A stretch of DNA of 64,000 nucleotides from Streptococcus parasuis (GCF_021654455.1 NZ_AP024276.1:1-64000); one strand, 5' to 3'. Positions 52,433 to 61,311 are shown, numbered from the stretch's first letter. Made by a program: numbers and translations. Notes: a model not told the origin generated them from the sequence alone.

Positions 52433-53725
52433 ATGATTGATCGTTATTCGCGCCCAGAGATGGCGGCTATTTGGAGTGAAGAAAACAAGTACAAGGCTTG
52501 GTTGGAGGTGGAAATCCTCGCTGATGAGGCTTGGGCTGAGTTGGGTGAGATCCCCAAGGAAGATGTGGCTTTGATTCGTGAGAAGGCGACTTTTGACATC
52601 GACCGCATTTTAGAGATTGAAGAGGAAACCCGTCACGATGTGGTGGCTTTCACCCGTGCGGTTTCGGAAAGTCTTGGTGAGGAACGCAAGTGGGTCCATT
52701 ACGGTCTGACATCGACCGACGTGGTGGACACGGCTTACGGCTACCTTTACAAGCAGGCCAACGACATTATCCGTCGTGACCTTGAAAACTTTACCAATAT
52801 CATCGCCGACAAGGCTCGTGAGCACAAGTACACCATTATGATGGGTCGGACTCACGGTGTCCATGCGGAGCCAACGACCTTCGGTCTTAAATTGGCGACT
52901 TGGTATAGCGAAATGAAACGCAATATGGAGCGTTTTGATGTGGCAGCCAAGGGTGTTGAGGCTGGTAAAATTTCAGGTGCGGTTGGTAACTTTGCCAACA
53001 TTCCTCCATTTGTGGAAGAGTATGTTTGTGGCAAATTAGGCATTCGTCCGCAGGAAATTTCTACCCAGGTTCTTCCTCGTGACCTCCACGCAGAATATTT
53101 CTCAGCTCTAGCCTTGATTGCAACGTCTATCGAGCGTATGGCGACAGAGATCCGTGGGCTACAAAAATCTGAACAACGCGAAGTCGAAGAGTATTTCGCC
53201 AAAGGCCAAAAAGGCAGCTCTGCTATGCCCCATAAACGCAACCCTATCGGCTCTGAAAATATGACCGGTCTGGCTCGTGTGGTGCGTGGACACTTGGTGA
53301 CGGCTTTTGAGAATGTGGCTCTCTGGCACGAACGCGATATTTCCCACTCGTCAGCGGAGCGGATTATCACACCGGATACGACCATTCTAATCAACTATAT
53401 GCTTAATCGTTTTGGTAATATCGTCAAGAACTTGACGGTTTTCCCTGAAAATATGAAACGCAATATGGAGTCGACTTTTGGCTTGATTTATAGCCAGCGT
53501 GTCATGCTCAGCTTGATTGAAAAAGGTATGACCCGTGAGGAAGCCTATGACTTGGTGCAACCAAAAACGGCGCAGTCTTGGGACAATCAAGTGGACTTCA
53601 AGCCTCTTCTTGAAGCGGATGAGCGTGTGACAGCTAAACTTAGTCAGGAAGAAATCGATGAACTCTTCAACCCAGACTACTATGCTAAGCGGGTTGATGA
53701 TATCTTTGAACGACTTGGATTATAA
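52433..53725 (+). CDS. purB: Adenylosuccinate lyase
   Basis: PurB acts twice in purine synthesis: SAICAR to AICAR and adenylosuccinate to AMP. The 430-aa product begins [20 protein letters not shown], and has [35 protein letters not shown] and the signature [22 protein letters not shown]. No clear ribosome binding site precedes the ATG; a structured leader ends 13 bases upstream. Codon use is somewhat GC-rich. Confidence 0.98.
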   Translation: MIDRYSRPEMAAIWSEENKYKAWLEVEILADEAWAELGEIPKEDVALIREKATFDIDRILEIEEETRHDVVAFTRAVSESLGEERKWVHYGLTSTDVVDTAYGYLYKQANDIIRRDLENFTNIIADKAREHKYTIMMGRTHGVHAEPTTFGLKLATWYSEMKRNMERFDVAAKGVEAGKISGAVGNFANIPPFVEEYVCGKLGIRPQEISTQVLPRDLHAEYFSALALIATSIERMATEIRGLQKSEQREVEEYFAKGQKGSSAMPHKRNPIGSENMTGLARVVRGHLVTAFENVALWHERDISHSSAERIITPDTTILINYMLNRFGNIVKNLTVFPENMKRNMESTFGLIYSQRVMLSLIEKGMTREEAYDLVQPKTAQSWDNQVDFKPLLEADERVTAKLSQEEIDELFNPDYYAKRVDDIFERLGL

Positions 53726-53770
53726 AAAAATCAAAATTCTTTGGATTTTCCAGAGAATTTTTTGTTTACT

Positions 53771-53778
53771 TGCGAATA
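53771..53778 (+). promoter_or_regulatory. Near-match to the SigX box upstream of the first 30-aa peptide
   Basis: TGCGAATA differs from TACGAATA by one base and is followed by AACAAGTGTAGG, similar to the sequence after the other boxes at the end of the window. It lies 34 bp before the peptide start. Confidence 0.4.
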
Positions 53779-53811
53779 AACAAGTGTAGGAAAAATGAAA
53801 GGAGAAAGAAT

Positions 53812-53904
53812 ATGAAGAAACTTTTTCGTCAAACATTGGGGCGTTGTGAATTAAACCTAGGTTTTTTGAAATTTGGTTATCGTGGTAAAGTCTTCTATTG
53901 GTAA
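53812..53904 (+). CDS. 30-aa cationic peptide 1 (leaderless bacteriocin-like)
   Basis: A 30-residue peptide, MKKLFRQT...FYW, with a strong GGAGAAAG ribosome binding site. Net charge is about +6, with no signal peptide and no double-glycine leader. It shares 20 of 30 positions with the peptide encoded at 54043-54135, most strongly in GFLKFGY(R/K)GK.FYW at the C-terminus. Short, leaderless, cationic peptides of about 30-50 aa ending in a conserved aromatic motif are typical of leaderless bacteriocins. It is followed by an ABC operon of the immunity and export type. Confidence 0.65.
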   Translation: MKKLFRQTLGRCELNLGFLKFGYRGKVFYW

Positions 53905-53914
53905 TAATACCTGA

Positions 53915-53975
53915 AATACATATATGTTCTAAAATCGTTATGAATCTGATGATTCCGAATAAGAATATATGTATT
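53915..53975 (+). repeat. Hairpin between the two peptide genes
   Basis: AATACATATAT (53915-53925) and ATATATGTATT (53965-53975) are perfect 11-bp inverted repeats, with an inner GAATC-TGAT-GATTC hairpin. It has no T-run after it. It may limit read-through or stabilise the transcript. Inside the right arm lies TCCGAATA (53954-53961), one base from the SigX box. Confidence 0.7.
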
Positions 53976-54042
53976 AGTTTACTAGAATAGAAAGATTGAT
54001 TTTGTCTTATTAAATAATAAATAAAATAGATAGGAGATAAAT

Positions 54043-54135
54043 ATGCATAAATTGTTTGGAAAAATTGCTTCTCGTTTTGAACTTAATTTTGGTTTCTTAA
54101 AATTTGGGTACAAAGGCAAGAGATTCTATTGGTAA
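54043..54135 (+). CDS. 30-aa cationic peptide 2 (paralogue)
   Basis: A 30-residue peptide, MHKLFGKI...FYW, preceded by TAGGAGA. It is two-thirds identical to peptide 1 and carries the same C-terminal motif. Pairs of related leaderless peptides are common in two-peptide bacteriocin systems. The ABC operon begins about 95 bp downstream, in the same direction. Confidence 0.65.
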   Translation: MHKLFGKIASRFELNFGFLKFGYKGKRFYW

Positions 54136-54229
54136 TCAAATAAAATAAAGTGAAAATTTGGAAACAAAAGAAGTTAGACGTGTATCTATTTACGCGTCTA
54201 GCTTAGTTTATAAAAACAGAGGAAAAGAA

Positions 54230-54979
54230 ATGAAGGAATTATTAAAACCTGTTTTTCGTTCAATTTTAAGTAAGAGAGAAATAGTATTATTTTTAATTTG
54301 TATGATATATCCGTTGATAACTGCTTTAGTCAGTATTTTTCAAGCTGGTATTGCAAGTTACGCTGAAGGAGAACAGATTTCGTTTATCATGTTTTGGCAG
54401 ATAATTGTGCATACTCAGTGGCAACTCACAATTCCAACATTATTATTAAGTTACAGTGTGATGAGTGTCTTTAGAAATGAAATTTCTTCAAAACGTCTGT
54501 TTTTATTTAAAGATATCGAAAAACCACTCATATTTAAAGCGAAGATCTATAACCTGATGAAAATTTTAGGAATTTTTACTATTGGTACATTTATCACATC
54601 ATTTATTTGTTATTATGTGTTCATGTTGCCTCATAACTATATTTCAGGACATTTCTTCCCAAGTTCCCCCCAATCACTATCACATCATTTATTGATTATT
54701 TTAGCCCGAATAGCAGTATATGTTATTGTTATTCTTTTAGTAGCTAATCTTTCTATCCGGTATAATATTGCAGCATCGGTGCTTGGAGGGGTACTATTTA
54801 TGCTATTTTCAAATGTAGCTCCTCAATTATCGTTAGGTAAATTCTTATTTCCAACAGGGTATGCTGAGTTGGGTGGCTCAACCTTATTTGCTGTATTTGG
54901 ATTAATTTTTATTAGTGGTGTTTATTGCTGCACTTTCTATTATTTAGGAATGAGGGCATTTGAAAAAATAGAATATTAG
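54230..54979 (+). CDS. ABC-2-type permease A
   Basis: The ATG at 54230 (MKELLKPVFRSILSKREIV) was chosen for AGAGGAAAAG before it; the longer frame begins with TTG at 54158. The 249-aa product has six hydrophobic segments and no ATP site. It is a paralogue of the permease at 56887-57633: both carry SKR(L/...)LYKDI/LFKDI after the second segment and FFP(T/S)GY near the end. It probably pairs with the ATPase at 56013-56882, forming an exporter or immunity pump. Confidence 0.75.
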   Translation: MKELLKPVFRSILSKREIVLFLICMIYPLITALVSIFQAGIASYAEGEQISFIMFWQIIVHTQWQLTIPTLLLSYSVMSVFRNEISSKRLFLFKDIEKPLIFKAKIYNLMKILGIFTIGTFITSFICYYVFMLPHNYISGHFFPSSPQSLSHHLLIILARIAVYVIVILLVANLSIRYNIAASVLGGVLFMLFSNVAPQLSLGKFLFPTGYAELGGSTLFAVFGLIFISGVYCCTFYYLGMRAFEKIEY

Positions 54980-54989
54980 GAGATAGTTT

Positions 54990-55577
54990 GTGAATACACA
55001 TGCTAAAAATAATAAAATATTTTATTTGATAATAGTTGTTGCTCTTATTATGTTAGCTGGTTTAATAGCAAATATTGGCAATGTTGCATTAATAATGTTG
55101 GGAATTCTACAGAATGATAGTGGTCATTTATTTGTTAAGTTAGTAGGAATGAGTACAGGATTTATTTTAATTCCCACTTTTATTTCAAAGAAAATTGGAA
55201 TCGAGTTTGAAGAGGAATTGGTTCCGTTTAGCAAAAATCAGTCTATATTGATACTCGTTATCATTCTTCTGATGAATTCAATTTTTATTAAATCAGATGA
55301 AATTTTTACAGCACTGATTGTTGCAATCTGTGAGGAATACTTATTTCGATATGTCGCATTTCATATTTTATTTAAGGAATATCATACGTTTTTCACTATT
55401 ATAGTGACATCATTACTTTTTGGGTTATTACTTCATATAAATGGAGATTTTTGGTTAAATGCGATGATTAAAGTACCTGCAGGTTATCTGTTGTCTAGGG
55501 TAGGTCTGAAATTTGGTTTACAATATTCTATTGCCATTCATTGGTTACACAATGTAGTGGTTGGGAAAATTATTTAA
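54990..55577 (+). CDS. CPBP family intramembrane protease
   Basis: The GTG start follows TAGGAGA. The 195-aa membrane protein has the CPBP (Abi) motifs: EEYLFRY near residue 115, FGLLLHING, and HWLHNVV near the end. In streptococci and lactobacilli these proteins often protect bacteriocin producers from their own peptide. Here it is inside the transporter operon after the twin peptides, which supports an immunity role (inference). Confidence 0.85.
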   Translation: MNTHAKNNKIFYLIIVVALIMLAGLIANIGNVALIMLGILQNDSGHLFVKLVGMSTGFILIPTFISKKIGIEFEEELVPFSKNQSILILVIILLMNSIFIKSDEIFTALIVAICEEYLFRYVAFHILFKEYHTFFTIIVTSLLFGLLLHINGDFWLNAMIKVPAGYLLSRVGLKFGLQYSIAIHWLHNVVVGKII

Positions 55578-55591
55578 GGAGAAGAATATTT

Positions 55592-56011
55592 ATGTTGTTT
55601 GTTGTTTCCATGTTATATGCTGCTTTAGTATTTATATCCATAACATTTTTGAGCGATATGCCTCTAATTGTTTTAGCTGGTCTTCTATATGTGTTACCAC
55701 TTATCGTTAGTGTTGTTGTTACGAATAAATTAATAAAACAATCTAAGAATACAGGCATAGCGAAACTGATCATGGTACCACTATTATCACTACTATTTTA
55801 TATTTCTTTTGGTATTTTTGCTGAACAAAGTGGAGAATGGCAACAATATATTTTACAAAACACAGTACAGACAAGTAATTTTACAGTGGAGGTAAGTAAT
55901 TCTCTACTTTATCCTTCTCAGTTAATTTTTGCCACAATTCTATATTTTAGTATATTTGGATTAAATTACTATTATCAGATGCATAGAAATACAACACTAG
56001 TGGAGGCATAG
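55592..56011 (+). CDS. Small multi-pass membrane protein (139 aa)
   Basis: The ATG at 55592 follows AAGGAGAAG; the longer frame is ignored. The protein has four hydrophobic stretches (about 1-22, 27-46, 63-80 and 110-130) and no known domain. In this operon it could be an additional transporter or immunity subunit. I do not recognise it. Confidence 0.65.
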   Translation: MLFVVSMLYAALVFISITFLSDMPLIVLAGLLYVLPLIVSVVVTNKLIKQSKNTGIAKLIMVPLLSLLFYISFGIFAEQSGEWQQYILQNTVQTSNFTVEVSNSLLYPSQLIFATILYFSIFGLNYYYQMHRNTTLVEA

Positions 56012-56012
56012 T

Positions 56013-56882
56013 ATGTTAAAAATAGAGAATTTATCAAAAAGATTTTCAGGAAATGATTTCTACTCTTTAAAAGATGTGAATCTAACGATTAATCAAGGAG
56101 ATATTGTAGGATTAATCGGGAAAAACGGAGCAGGAAAGTCTACTTTATTGAAGTTAATTGCAAAATCTCTAAGACCAACGGATGGGAGCATTGAGTATTT
56201 TGGACATAATATTCATCAGACAAAGCATATTCTGTCAAATTTTGGAATCATGATTGAACCAGTTTTTTATCCAGAAATGACAGTAATGGACAATTTGAAA
56301 TTTTATCTAGATATTCATGGAAAAAAAGAACAATATTCTAATATTGAGAAAACACTTCGTTTAGTTGATTTATGGGAAGCAAGAAATAGGAAACCAAAAG
56401 GGTTTTCATTTGGAATGAAACAAAGGACAGCCTTGGCTATAGCCCTGGTATCGGAGCCAGAATTCTTGTTGCTTGATGAACCATTTGTTGGACTAGATCC
56501 ATTAGGAGTAAATCAATTAATTTCGATACTAAAACAGTGGTCACAAGAACGAAATATTTCAATGATTATCTCTAGTCACCAATTAGGAGAATTAGAGGCT
56601 TTATGCAATCGTTATGTATACATTGAAGGAGGCAGGCTTGAAACGGAAATGCAGATTCAATCTGCTCCAAGTGTTATTATTCAATTGAAAGATGATTTAT
56701 CAGAAGTCCAATTACCTCTTGAACTGTTTGAAAGTATCCAAGATGGTAAAATTGAGGTTACAATCGATTCGGAGGCGGATTATTTGAATCAATTAATGTA
56801 TACACTATCCAGTCAAAAAGCCATTAAAAAAATTGAAATAAAAGAAAACCATTTGAAAGATTATTTTGAGATGGGAGACTAA
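56013..56882 (+). CDS. ABC transporter ATP-binding protein
   Basis: The 289-aa ATPase has Walker A GKNGAGKST near 36-44, a Q-loop region (MIEPVFYPEMTVMDN), signature SFGMKQRTALAIAL, Walker B FLLLDEPFVGLD, and H-loop SSHQLGE. The C-terminal 80 residues are a variable regulatory domain. It lies between the two ABC-2 permeases and probably powers both, with the pair acting as a heteromeric unit. The start overlaps the previous operon gene region closely. Confidence 0.9.
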   Translation: MLKIENLSKRFSGNDFYSLKDVNLTINQGDIVGLIGKNGAGKSTLLKLIAKSLRPTDGSIEYFGHNIHQTKHILSNFGIMIEPVFYPEMTVMDNLKFYLDIHGKKEQYSNIEKTLRLVDLWEARNRKPKGFSFGMKQRTALAIALVSEPEFLLLDEPFVGLDPLGVNQLISILKQWSQERNISMIISSHQLGELEALCNRYVYIEGGRLETEMQIQSAPSVIIQLKDDLSEVQLPLELFESIQDGKIEVTIDSEADYLNQLMYTLSSQKAIKKIEIKENHLKDYFEMGD

Positions 56883-56886
56883 AGAT

Positions 56887-57633
56887 ATGATGTTTTTTCC
56901 AGAATTACGCTCAACTTTAAGTCGTAAAGAAACCAAGATATTTCTGTCACTTTGTTTAACGCCAGTTTTATATTTGATATCAACATTGTTGAATTCTAGA
57001 ATGTTCTCTTTTGCGGGCCCTGAAAATATTAAAATCGCATTTTTTGATTTTTATTATGGCCAATTTAATCTACAGTTCAACTCGATCATCCCATCTATTG
57101 CATTAGCTTTTGTTTCAATCAGTATGATGCGTCAAGAGGTTCAATCAAAAAGACTGTTATTATATAAGGATATAAATAGATTTAAAATTCTACTGATGAA
57201 ATTATTAAGTATGCTTACAGTAATTTTGATTTATAGTATAGGGTACTTTATCATTTCGCTCGGTGTGTACTATCTTCAAGTTGCACATCTGCCGTATGGG
57301 AGTTTAAATTTTTGGAGTCAAGATTTTAATTATTCTATTCTTTCAGTAATCTCAGTAATTTCGTCATATGTTATTGTTGGGGTTGTGACAAGTGTGTGTG
57401 CGCTATATTTCAGGAACGGTATTACATTAATCATTGCGTTAATCCTTAATACATTAATGAGTATCGCAATATTCTTTCCATCATTGGCCCCATTCTTTCC
57501 GAGTGGTTATGTCACTGTCTTTGAAAAATCAAATATTACCATAGGCTGTTTAATGTTATTGGGCGTAGGCATTATTTATTGTCTATTCTCTTATGTTGCA
57601 GGTGCATTTCGTATGAAAAATTTGGAATTTTAG
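56887..57633 (+). CDS. ABC-2-type permease B
   Basis: A 248-aa permease with about six hydrophobic segments. The ATG at 56887 follows the ATPase stop; an alternative start at 56866 overlaps the ATPase. It resembles permease A in organisation and in the SKRLLLYKDINR and FFPSGY segments, so the two probably arose by duplication. Its role is likely transport of the peptide or of a membrane-active compound. Confidence 0.8.
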   Translation: MMFFPELRSTLSRKETKIFLSLCLTPVLYLISTLLNSRMFSFAGPENIKIAFFDFYYGQFNLQFNSIIPSIALAFVSISMMRQEVQSKRLLLYKDINRFKILLMKLLSMLTVILIYSIGYFIISLGVYYLQVAHLPYGSLNFWSQDFNYSILSVISVISSYVIVGVVTSVCALYFRNGITLIIALILNTLMSIAIFFPSLAPFFPSGYVTVFEKSNITIGCLMLLGVGIIYCLFSYVAGAFRMKNLEF

Positions 57634-57637
57634 TACT

Positions 57638-59350
57638 ATGAAAAAAATAGTCAGGCTAATATATCGTCATCTGAAAAAGAATCTATTCATTTTAGGTATT
57701 TTATTAAGTATAACAGGTGTAATTTTGGGACTATTTGTACCAAAAGTTATCGGACAGTTCCTAGATCGGCACTTCCTTGTTGATTTATTAGAACATCCTA
57801 TCAAACTGATTGGTTATCTTTCACTTTTTATCTTAATTAATGTAATAAAAGTTTTTGGAAACTATTTGATTTGTAGGGTTGGAAATTTGGCGATAAAGGA
57901 GGTACAAGTAACAATATATTCTGATTTGTTACACTCGGAAGTTTCTGCATTGGATCACTTTCAATCAGGGGACATTGCCAGTCGTCTAACCAATGATATG
58001 TCTGCTGTTTTAAATTTTATAACGGTAGTTCTTCCGAATTTATTCATGAATGTTCTTATTCTACTAGGCTCTATTTATTTTCTTTGGACTATTAGTTCCT
58101 CTCTCACTCTCATGAGTCTACTGCTGATGCCTCTTATAGCTTTAGTAATGGTGCCAATGAGCCACAAATTAGAGAACAGCTATTCAAATTATCAAAAGGG
58201 TTTGGGTGACATTTCTAGCCGTATCAGTCATAAATTTACTCATTTCCGTTTGATGAAGGCTTTTCAAGGAGAAGAATCTGAATTACATAGTATGACAGAA
58301 GCTTTTGACCGTTTAGCTCTCAGTTTTGAAAACATAATAAAATATTCAGTTGTGCAACATTCGCTAGTTAGTAGCTTAATGATGGGATTAATTATCTTAA
58401 TGTTACTTGTTGCAGGAATGGAAGTAACAAACGGAATGATGACAATAGCAACACTAACAACCTTTGTTTTATACATGATGCAACTGATTGAACCTGTGAT
58501 TGATATGGTTTCATCTTTGAATGAATTGACAGAATTTAAAGCGATTTCTAAGAGACTGGTAGAATTATTAGAACAGAGTAAGGAAGAACAACCATTAACT
58601 GAATTGATGATTCAAGATGCTTCAATTCAATTGAAAGATGTTCATTTCTCATACAATGAAGATCAAGTATTGAATGGTCTTTCCGTGGAAATCCCTGCGG
58701 GCTCGCATGTGGCTGTTGTTGGTCCAAGTGGTGCTGGGAAATCAACGATTTTTTCTTTGTTGATGAAGTTTTATGAAGATTACCAGGGAGATATTTTGAT
58801 TGGTGGTCACTCGCTATCGTCAATTTCTGCAAAACAAGTGAGAAGCATGATTTCTTATATTCCACAGGACAATACGCTTTTCCATGGAACGATTAGGGAA
58901 AATCTTATATATGGTAAAAATGAAGCTGTATCGGAGGAACGAATTTGCTTTATTTTAAAAGAGTTGGGTCTCAATAAGTTAGTTTCGGAGATGGAACAAG
59001 GCTTAGATACACAGATTCTAGAAAATGGTGCAGGTCTGTCAGAGGGTCAGAAACAACGCTTAAATATTGCGAGAGCTTTGTTACTAGAGCACCCTATCTA
59101 TCTTTTAGACGAAGTAACAGCAAGCTTAGATAATGTGACGGAACACATCATTAGCAAAGCGATTGATCGTCTAACAGTTGGAAAGACACGCTTGACCATT
59201 GCTCACCGCCTACATACTGTAAAAGGAGCTGACGCTATTCTTGTCTTGGATAAAAATGGGCAGGTTTCTGATTATGGGAACCATCAACAGCTAATGACTC
59301 GTAGCCATTTGTACAATGATTTTCTAAGAAACTTACCAAATGCAAGTTAA
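57638..59350 (+). CDS. ABC exporter, fused transmembrane-ATPase
   Basis: The 570-aa half-transporter has a six-helix domain (about 10-300) followed by the ATPase: Walker A GPSGAGKST near 365, signature LSEGQKQRLNIARAL, Walker B IYLLDEVTASLD and H-loop IAHRL. No peptidase C39 domain is present, so it exports an already mature or leaderless substrate. That fits the leaderless twin peptides, though multidrug export is also possible. It ends the operon; a terminator follows. Confidence 0.88.
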   Translation: MKKIVRLIYRHLKKNLFILGILLSITGVILGLFVPKVIGQFLDRHFLVDLLEHPIKLIGYLSLFILINVIKVFGNYLICRVGNLAIKEVQVTIYSDLLHSEVSALDHFQSGDIASRLTNDMSAVLNFITVVLPNLFMNVLILLGSIYFLWTISSSLTLMSLLLMPLIALVMVPMSHKLENSYSNYQKGLGDISSRISHKFTHFRLMKAFQGEESELHSMTEAFDRLALSFENIIKYSVVQHSLVSSLMMGLIILMLLVAGMEVTNGMMTIATLTTFVLYMMQLIEPVIDMVSSLNELTEFKAISKRLVELLEQSKEEQPLTELMIQDASIQLKDVHFSYNEDQVLNGLSVEIPAGSHVAVVGPSGAGKSTIFSLLMKFYEDYQGDILIGGHSLSSISAKQVRSMISYIPQDNTLFHGTIRENLIYGKNEAVSEERICFILKELGLNKLVSEMEQGLDTQILENGAGLSEGQKQRLNIARALLLEHPIYLLDEVTASLDNVTEHIISKAIDRLTVGKTRLTIAHRLHTVKGADAILVLDKNGQVSDYGNHQQLMTRSHLYNDFLRNLPNAS

Positions 59351-59352
59351 TA

Positions 59353-59388
59353 AAGCGGGAGTTGATAGCTCCTGTTCTTATTTTTTTT
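59353..59388 (+). terminator. Terminator after the ABC exporter
   Basis: GGGAG and CTCCT pair around TTGATAG with partly paired flanks, followed by a run of eight Ts. Confidence 0.75.
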
Positions 59389-59398
59389 CAGTTAAGTC

Positions 59399-59429
59399 TT
59401 GACTCAACCCTAGGGGAATAGTGTATGCT
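59399..59429 (+). promoter_or_regulatory. MerR-type promoter with 19-bp spacer
   Basis: TTGACT (59399-59404), a 19-bp spacer and TATGCT (59424-59429). The spacer holds the palindrome CCCTAGGG. The over-long spacer with a central dyad is the diagnostic layout for MerR-activated promoters. It lies directly before the MerR-type gene and so points to autoregulation. Confidence 0.75.
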
Positions 59430-59458
59430 TTATGTATTAACAAATATGGAGAATTAAG

Positions 59459-60727
59459 ATGCGAGTAAAAGATGTGGAAAGGTTGACAGGGCTGTCAACT
59501 AAGGCAATACGTCTCTATGAGGAGAAGGGATTGATTTCTGTGGAGAGAAATCCGGTCAACGATTATCGTGACTATTCAGTGGAAAATGTGCGGCAACTTC
59601 GTTTGATTAAGTTGCTCCGCTATTTCGATTTTTCTTTATCAGAGTTAGAAGAATCTTTTACATGGTCAGAAGAAGGGTTGAAATCGGCTTTGTTGAGAAA
59701 AAAGCAAGCCATCATTCAGAAGCAAGAAAGATTGACGAATAAGATTGATTTGCTAGACCAAGTGGTCAAAGACTTGGGGAAGAATGATGGTTGGCTTGAA
59801 GAAATACAGAATTCGATTACTCATATGGAAAGCGATGATTTCCAAGAGTTGAAAAAAGACATAGAATATGCCTTGCTACCGAGTATTTGGATGACTCTTT
59901 TGCAGACGTTCATATTATCAGGTCCGATTCTTTGGTTGTTTACAAGAATTCAACAAGGCCGCCAAGAAAACCTACTCTTACTATCTATTCTCTCGCTTTT
60001 TGCTTCCGCCTGGATAACACTCCTGTGGAGAGATTATCTTGTGAATTGGTGGAAGAATCGGGACAAGGTTTGTAAGAAAAACCGCAGTCAAGTTTGGTGG
60101 ATTCCCATAGCACTAGTTTCCCTTGTGGTCGGGATTGTCTGCTTTATCTTGGTTAGCTGGTTGATAGAAACTTTTTTTCTACCAAGTGATTGGCTCTTTT
60201 ATGAGTATTCGATTGGTCTGAGTAAGGTTTTTATATTATTTATCATGACTTTTCTTATATTGCTTTTTGGAAAACTGGCGAGACTGTTGAGGCTGTCATG
60301 GAAATATCTACTTGCTCTGATAGGAAGTTGTATCTTGTTGATGGCTCTGCTAATTAGTACAACAACAGCTGTCACTAATAATCGTATCATTGAAATTAAT
60401 CTGATTGTTCCGTCCAAAGAATTTGTTTACAGCGATGTCAAGTCGGTCTGGACAGGATTTGGGACAAAGTTGTTTACACTAGATGAGACTAAACGACAGG
60501 GAACATTTAGCTACTGTATTGATTTAGATGGGGAAGAAAAAGTGTTCATGCAACCGACTGTCAATCAGAAATTAGTGTCAGATGACACCTATATTGAGCT
60601 AGAAGAATTTGATCAGCGACTGATGGAATTGGGAATTTCCAAAGAAAGTTCGGCAGAAGGTAGTCAGTACAATGATTTGGATCCACATTATGTAGAGCGA
60701 TTTTTACGGATTATTGAAAATAAATAG
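59459..60727 (+). CDS. Membrane-anchored MerR-type regulator (422 aa)
   Basis: The N-terminal 70 residues are a MerR winged helix: MRVKDVERLTGLSTKAIRLYEEKGLI, YRDYSVENVRQL. A coiled coil follows (about 75-105). From about residue 140 there are some five hydrophobic segments (such as WIPIALVSLVVGIVCFILVSWLI and LALIGSCILLMALLIS), then an extracytoplasmic domain of about 100 residues to the end. Standard MerR proteins are soluble and under 300 aa, so the fusion to a membrane domain is unusual. It may sense envelope damage or the peptides and control itself and the neighbouring transporter. GGAG precedes the ATG. Confidence 0.8.
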   Translation: MRVKDVERLTGLSTKAIRLYEEKGLISVERNPVNDYRDYSVENVRQLRLIKLLRYFDFSLSELEESFTWSEEGLKSALLRKKQAIIQKQERLTNKIDLLDQVVKDLGKNDGWLEEIQNSITHMESDDFQELKKDIEYALLPSIWMTLLQTFILSGPILWLFTRIQQGRQENLLLLSILSLFASAWITLLWRDYLVNWWKNRDKVCKKNRSQVWWIPIALVSLVVGIVCFILVSWLIETFFLPSDWLFYEYSIGLSKVFILFIMTFLILLFGKLARLLRLSWKYLLALIGSCILLMALLISTTTAVTNNRIIEINLIVPSKEFVYSDVKSVWTGFGTKLFTLDETKRQGTFSYCIDLDGEEKVFMQPTVNQKLVSDDTYIELEEFDQRLMELGISKESSAEGSQYNDLDPHYVERFLRIIENK

Positions 60728-60886
60728 TATTGAGGGATCATTCTGATTCATCTCTCTGCAGTTTGAAAAGCTTATTCCTCATCATTGTGAAGATAGCGAA
60801 ACTTCAAGGAAGGGGCTGGGAAAATTCGAAATCCAACTAATATTTTTAACTTTTTAAAAATTTCTATTGCATAATAATATGAAAGA

Positions 60887-60924
60887 GGATCTAGACATTA
60901 ATTTAGCTAGATTCTTTTTTTTTT
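60887..60924 (+). terminator. Terminator after the MerR-type gene
   Basis: GGATCTAG and CTAGATTC pair across a 12-base loop and are followed by a long T-run. Confidence 0.7.
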
Positions 60925-61058
60925 AAAGAGTGTAGTTTGATTTATATTTGGAAAAGATTGTAACAATATGTTTAAGGATTAAATACTTTATATAAAATAC
61001 CTAAGCAAGTTTCAATGTTACAAAAGGTACATCTGGTTTAATTTAGTATACTTTTGAC

Positions 61059-61066
61059 TACGAATA
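61059..61066 (+). promoter_or_regulatory. SigX (cin) box 1
   Basis: TACGAATA, exact match to the streptococcal SigX/ComX -10 box; upstream sequence is only moderately T-rich. No near gene. Confidence 0.5.
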
Positions 61067-61116
61067 ACACGAATAGTATTAATATTTTTTAAATTTTTGA
61101 TAGTTTGTCTTTTTCT

Positions 61117-61124
61117 TACGAATA
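61117..61124 (+). promoter_or_regulatory. SigX (cin) box 2
   Basis: TACGAATA preceded by the T-rich TTTGTCTTTTTC, as in known SigX promoters; followed by AATAGGTGAGGGGG. Confidence 0.65.
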
Positions 61125-61196
61125 AATAGGTGAGGGGGAATTAAAACTCTTACTTATTTAAAAAATGTAAAACATCTAAAAAAAAATAAAATAGTT

Positions 61197-61204
61197 TACG
61201 AATA
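61197..61204 (+). promoter_or_regulatory. SigX (cin) box 3
   Basis: TACGAATA followed by AGTAAGTGAGAGG, about 108 bp before the 18-aa frame at 61312 and 223 bp before the double-glycine peptide at 61427. Confidence 0.65.
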
Positions 61205-61311
61205 AGTAAGTGAGAGGAAGAATTCCCTCAAGGAGATGCGCACTTGAAAACAAATCAAATAGTACTGATTTATGAAAAGACAAGTGTAAGAAAATGAAAG
61301 GAGGAAATTTG

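Larger units (their letters stand above)
60728..61311. other. 584-bp AT-rich region with SigX boxes and no clear gene
   Basis: It has a terminator at 60887-60924 and three perfect SigX boxes (61059, 61117, 61197). It also has an AAGTAAGTGAGAGG-type downstream motif after two of them. No reliable ribosome binding site with an ORF follows the first two boxes. The region may hold leftover promoters of lost peptide genes or very small genes. Confidence 0.6.
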
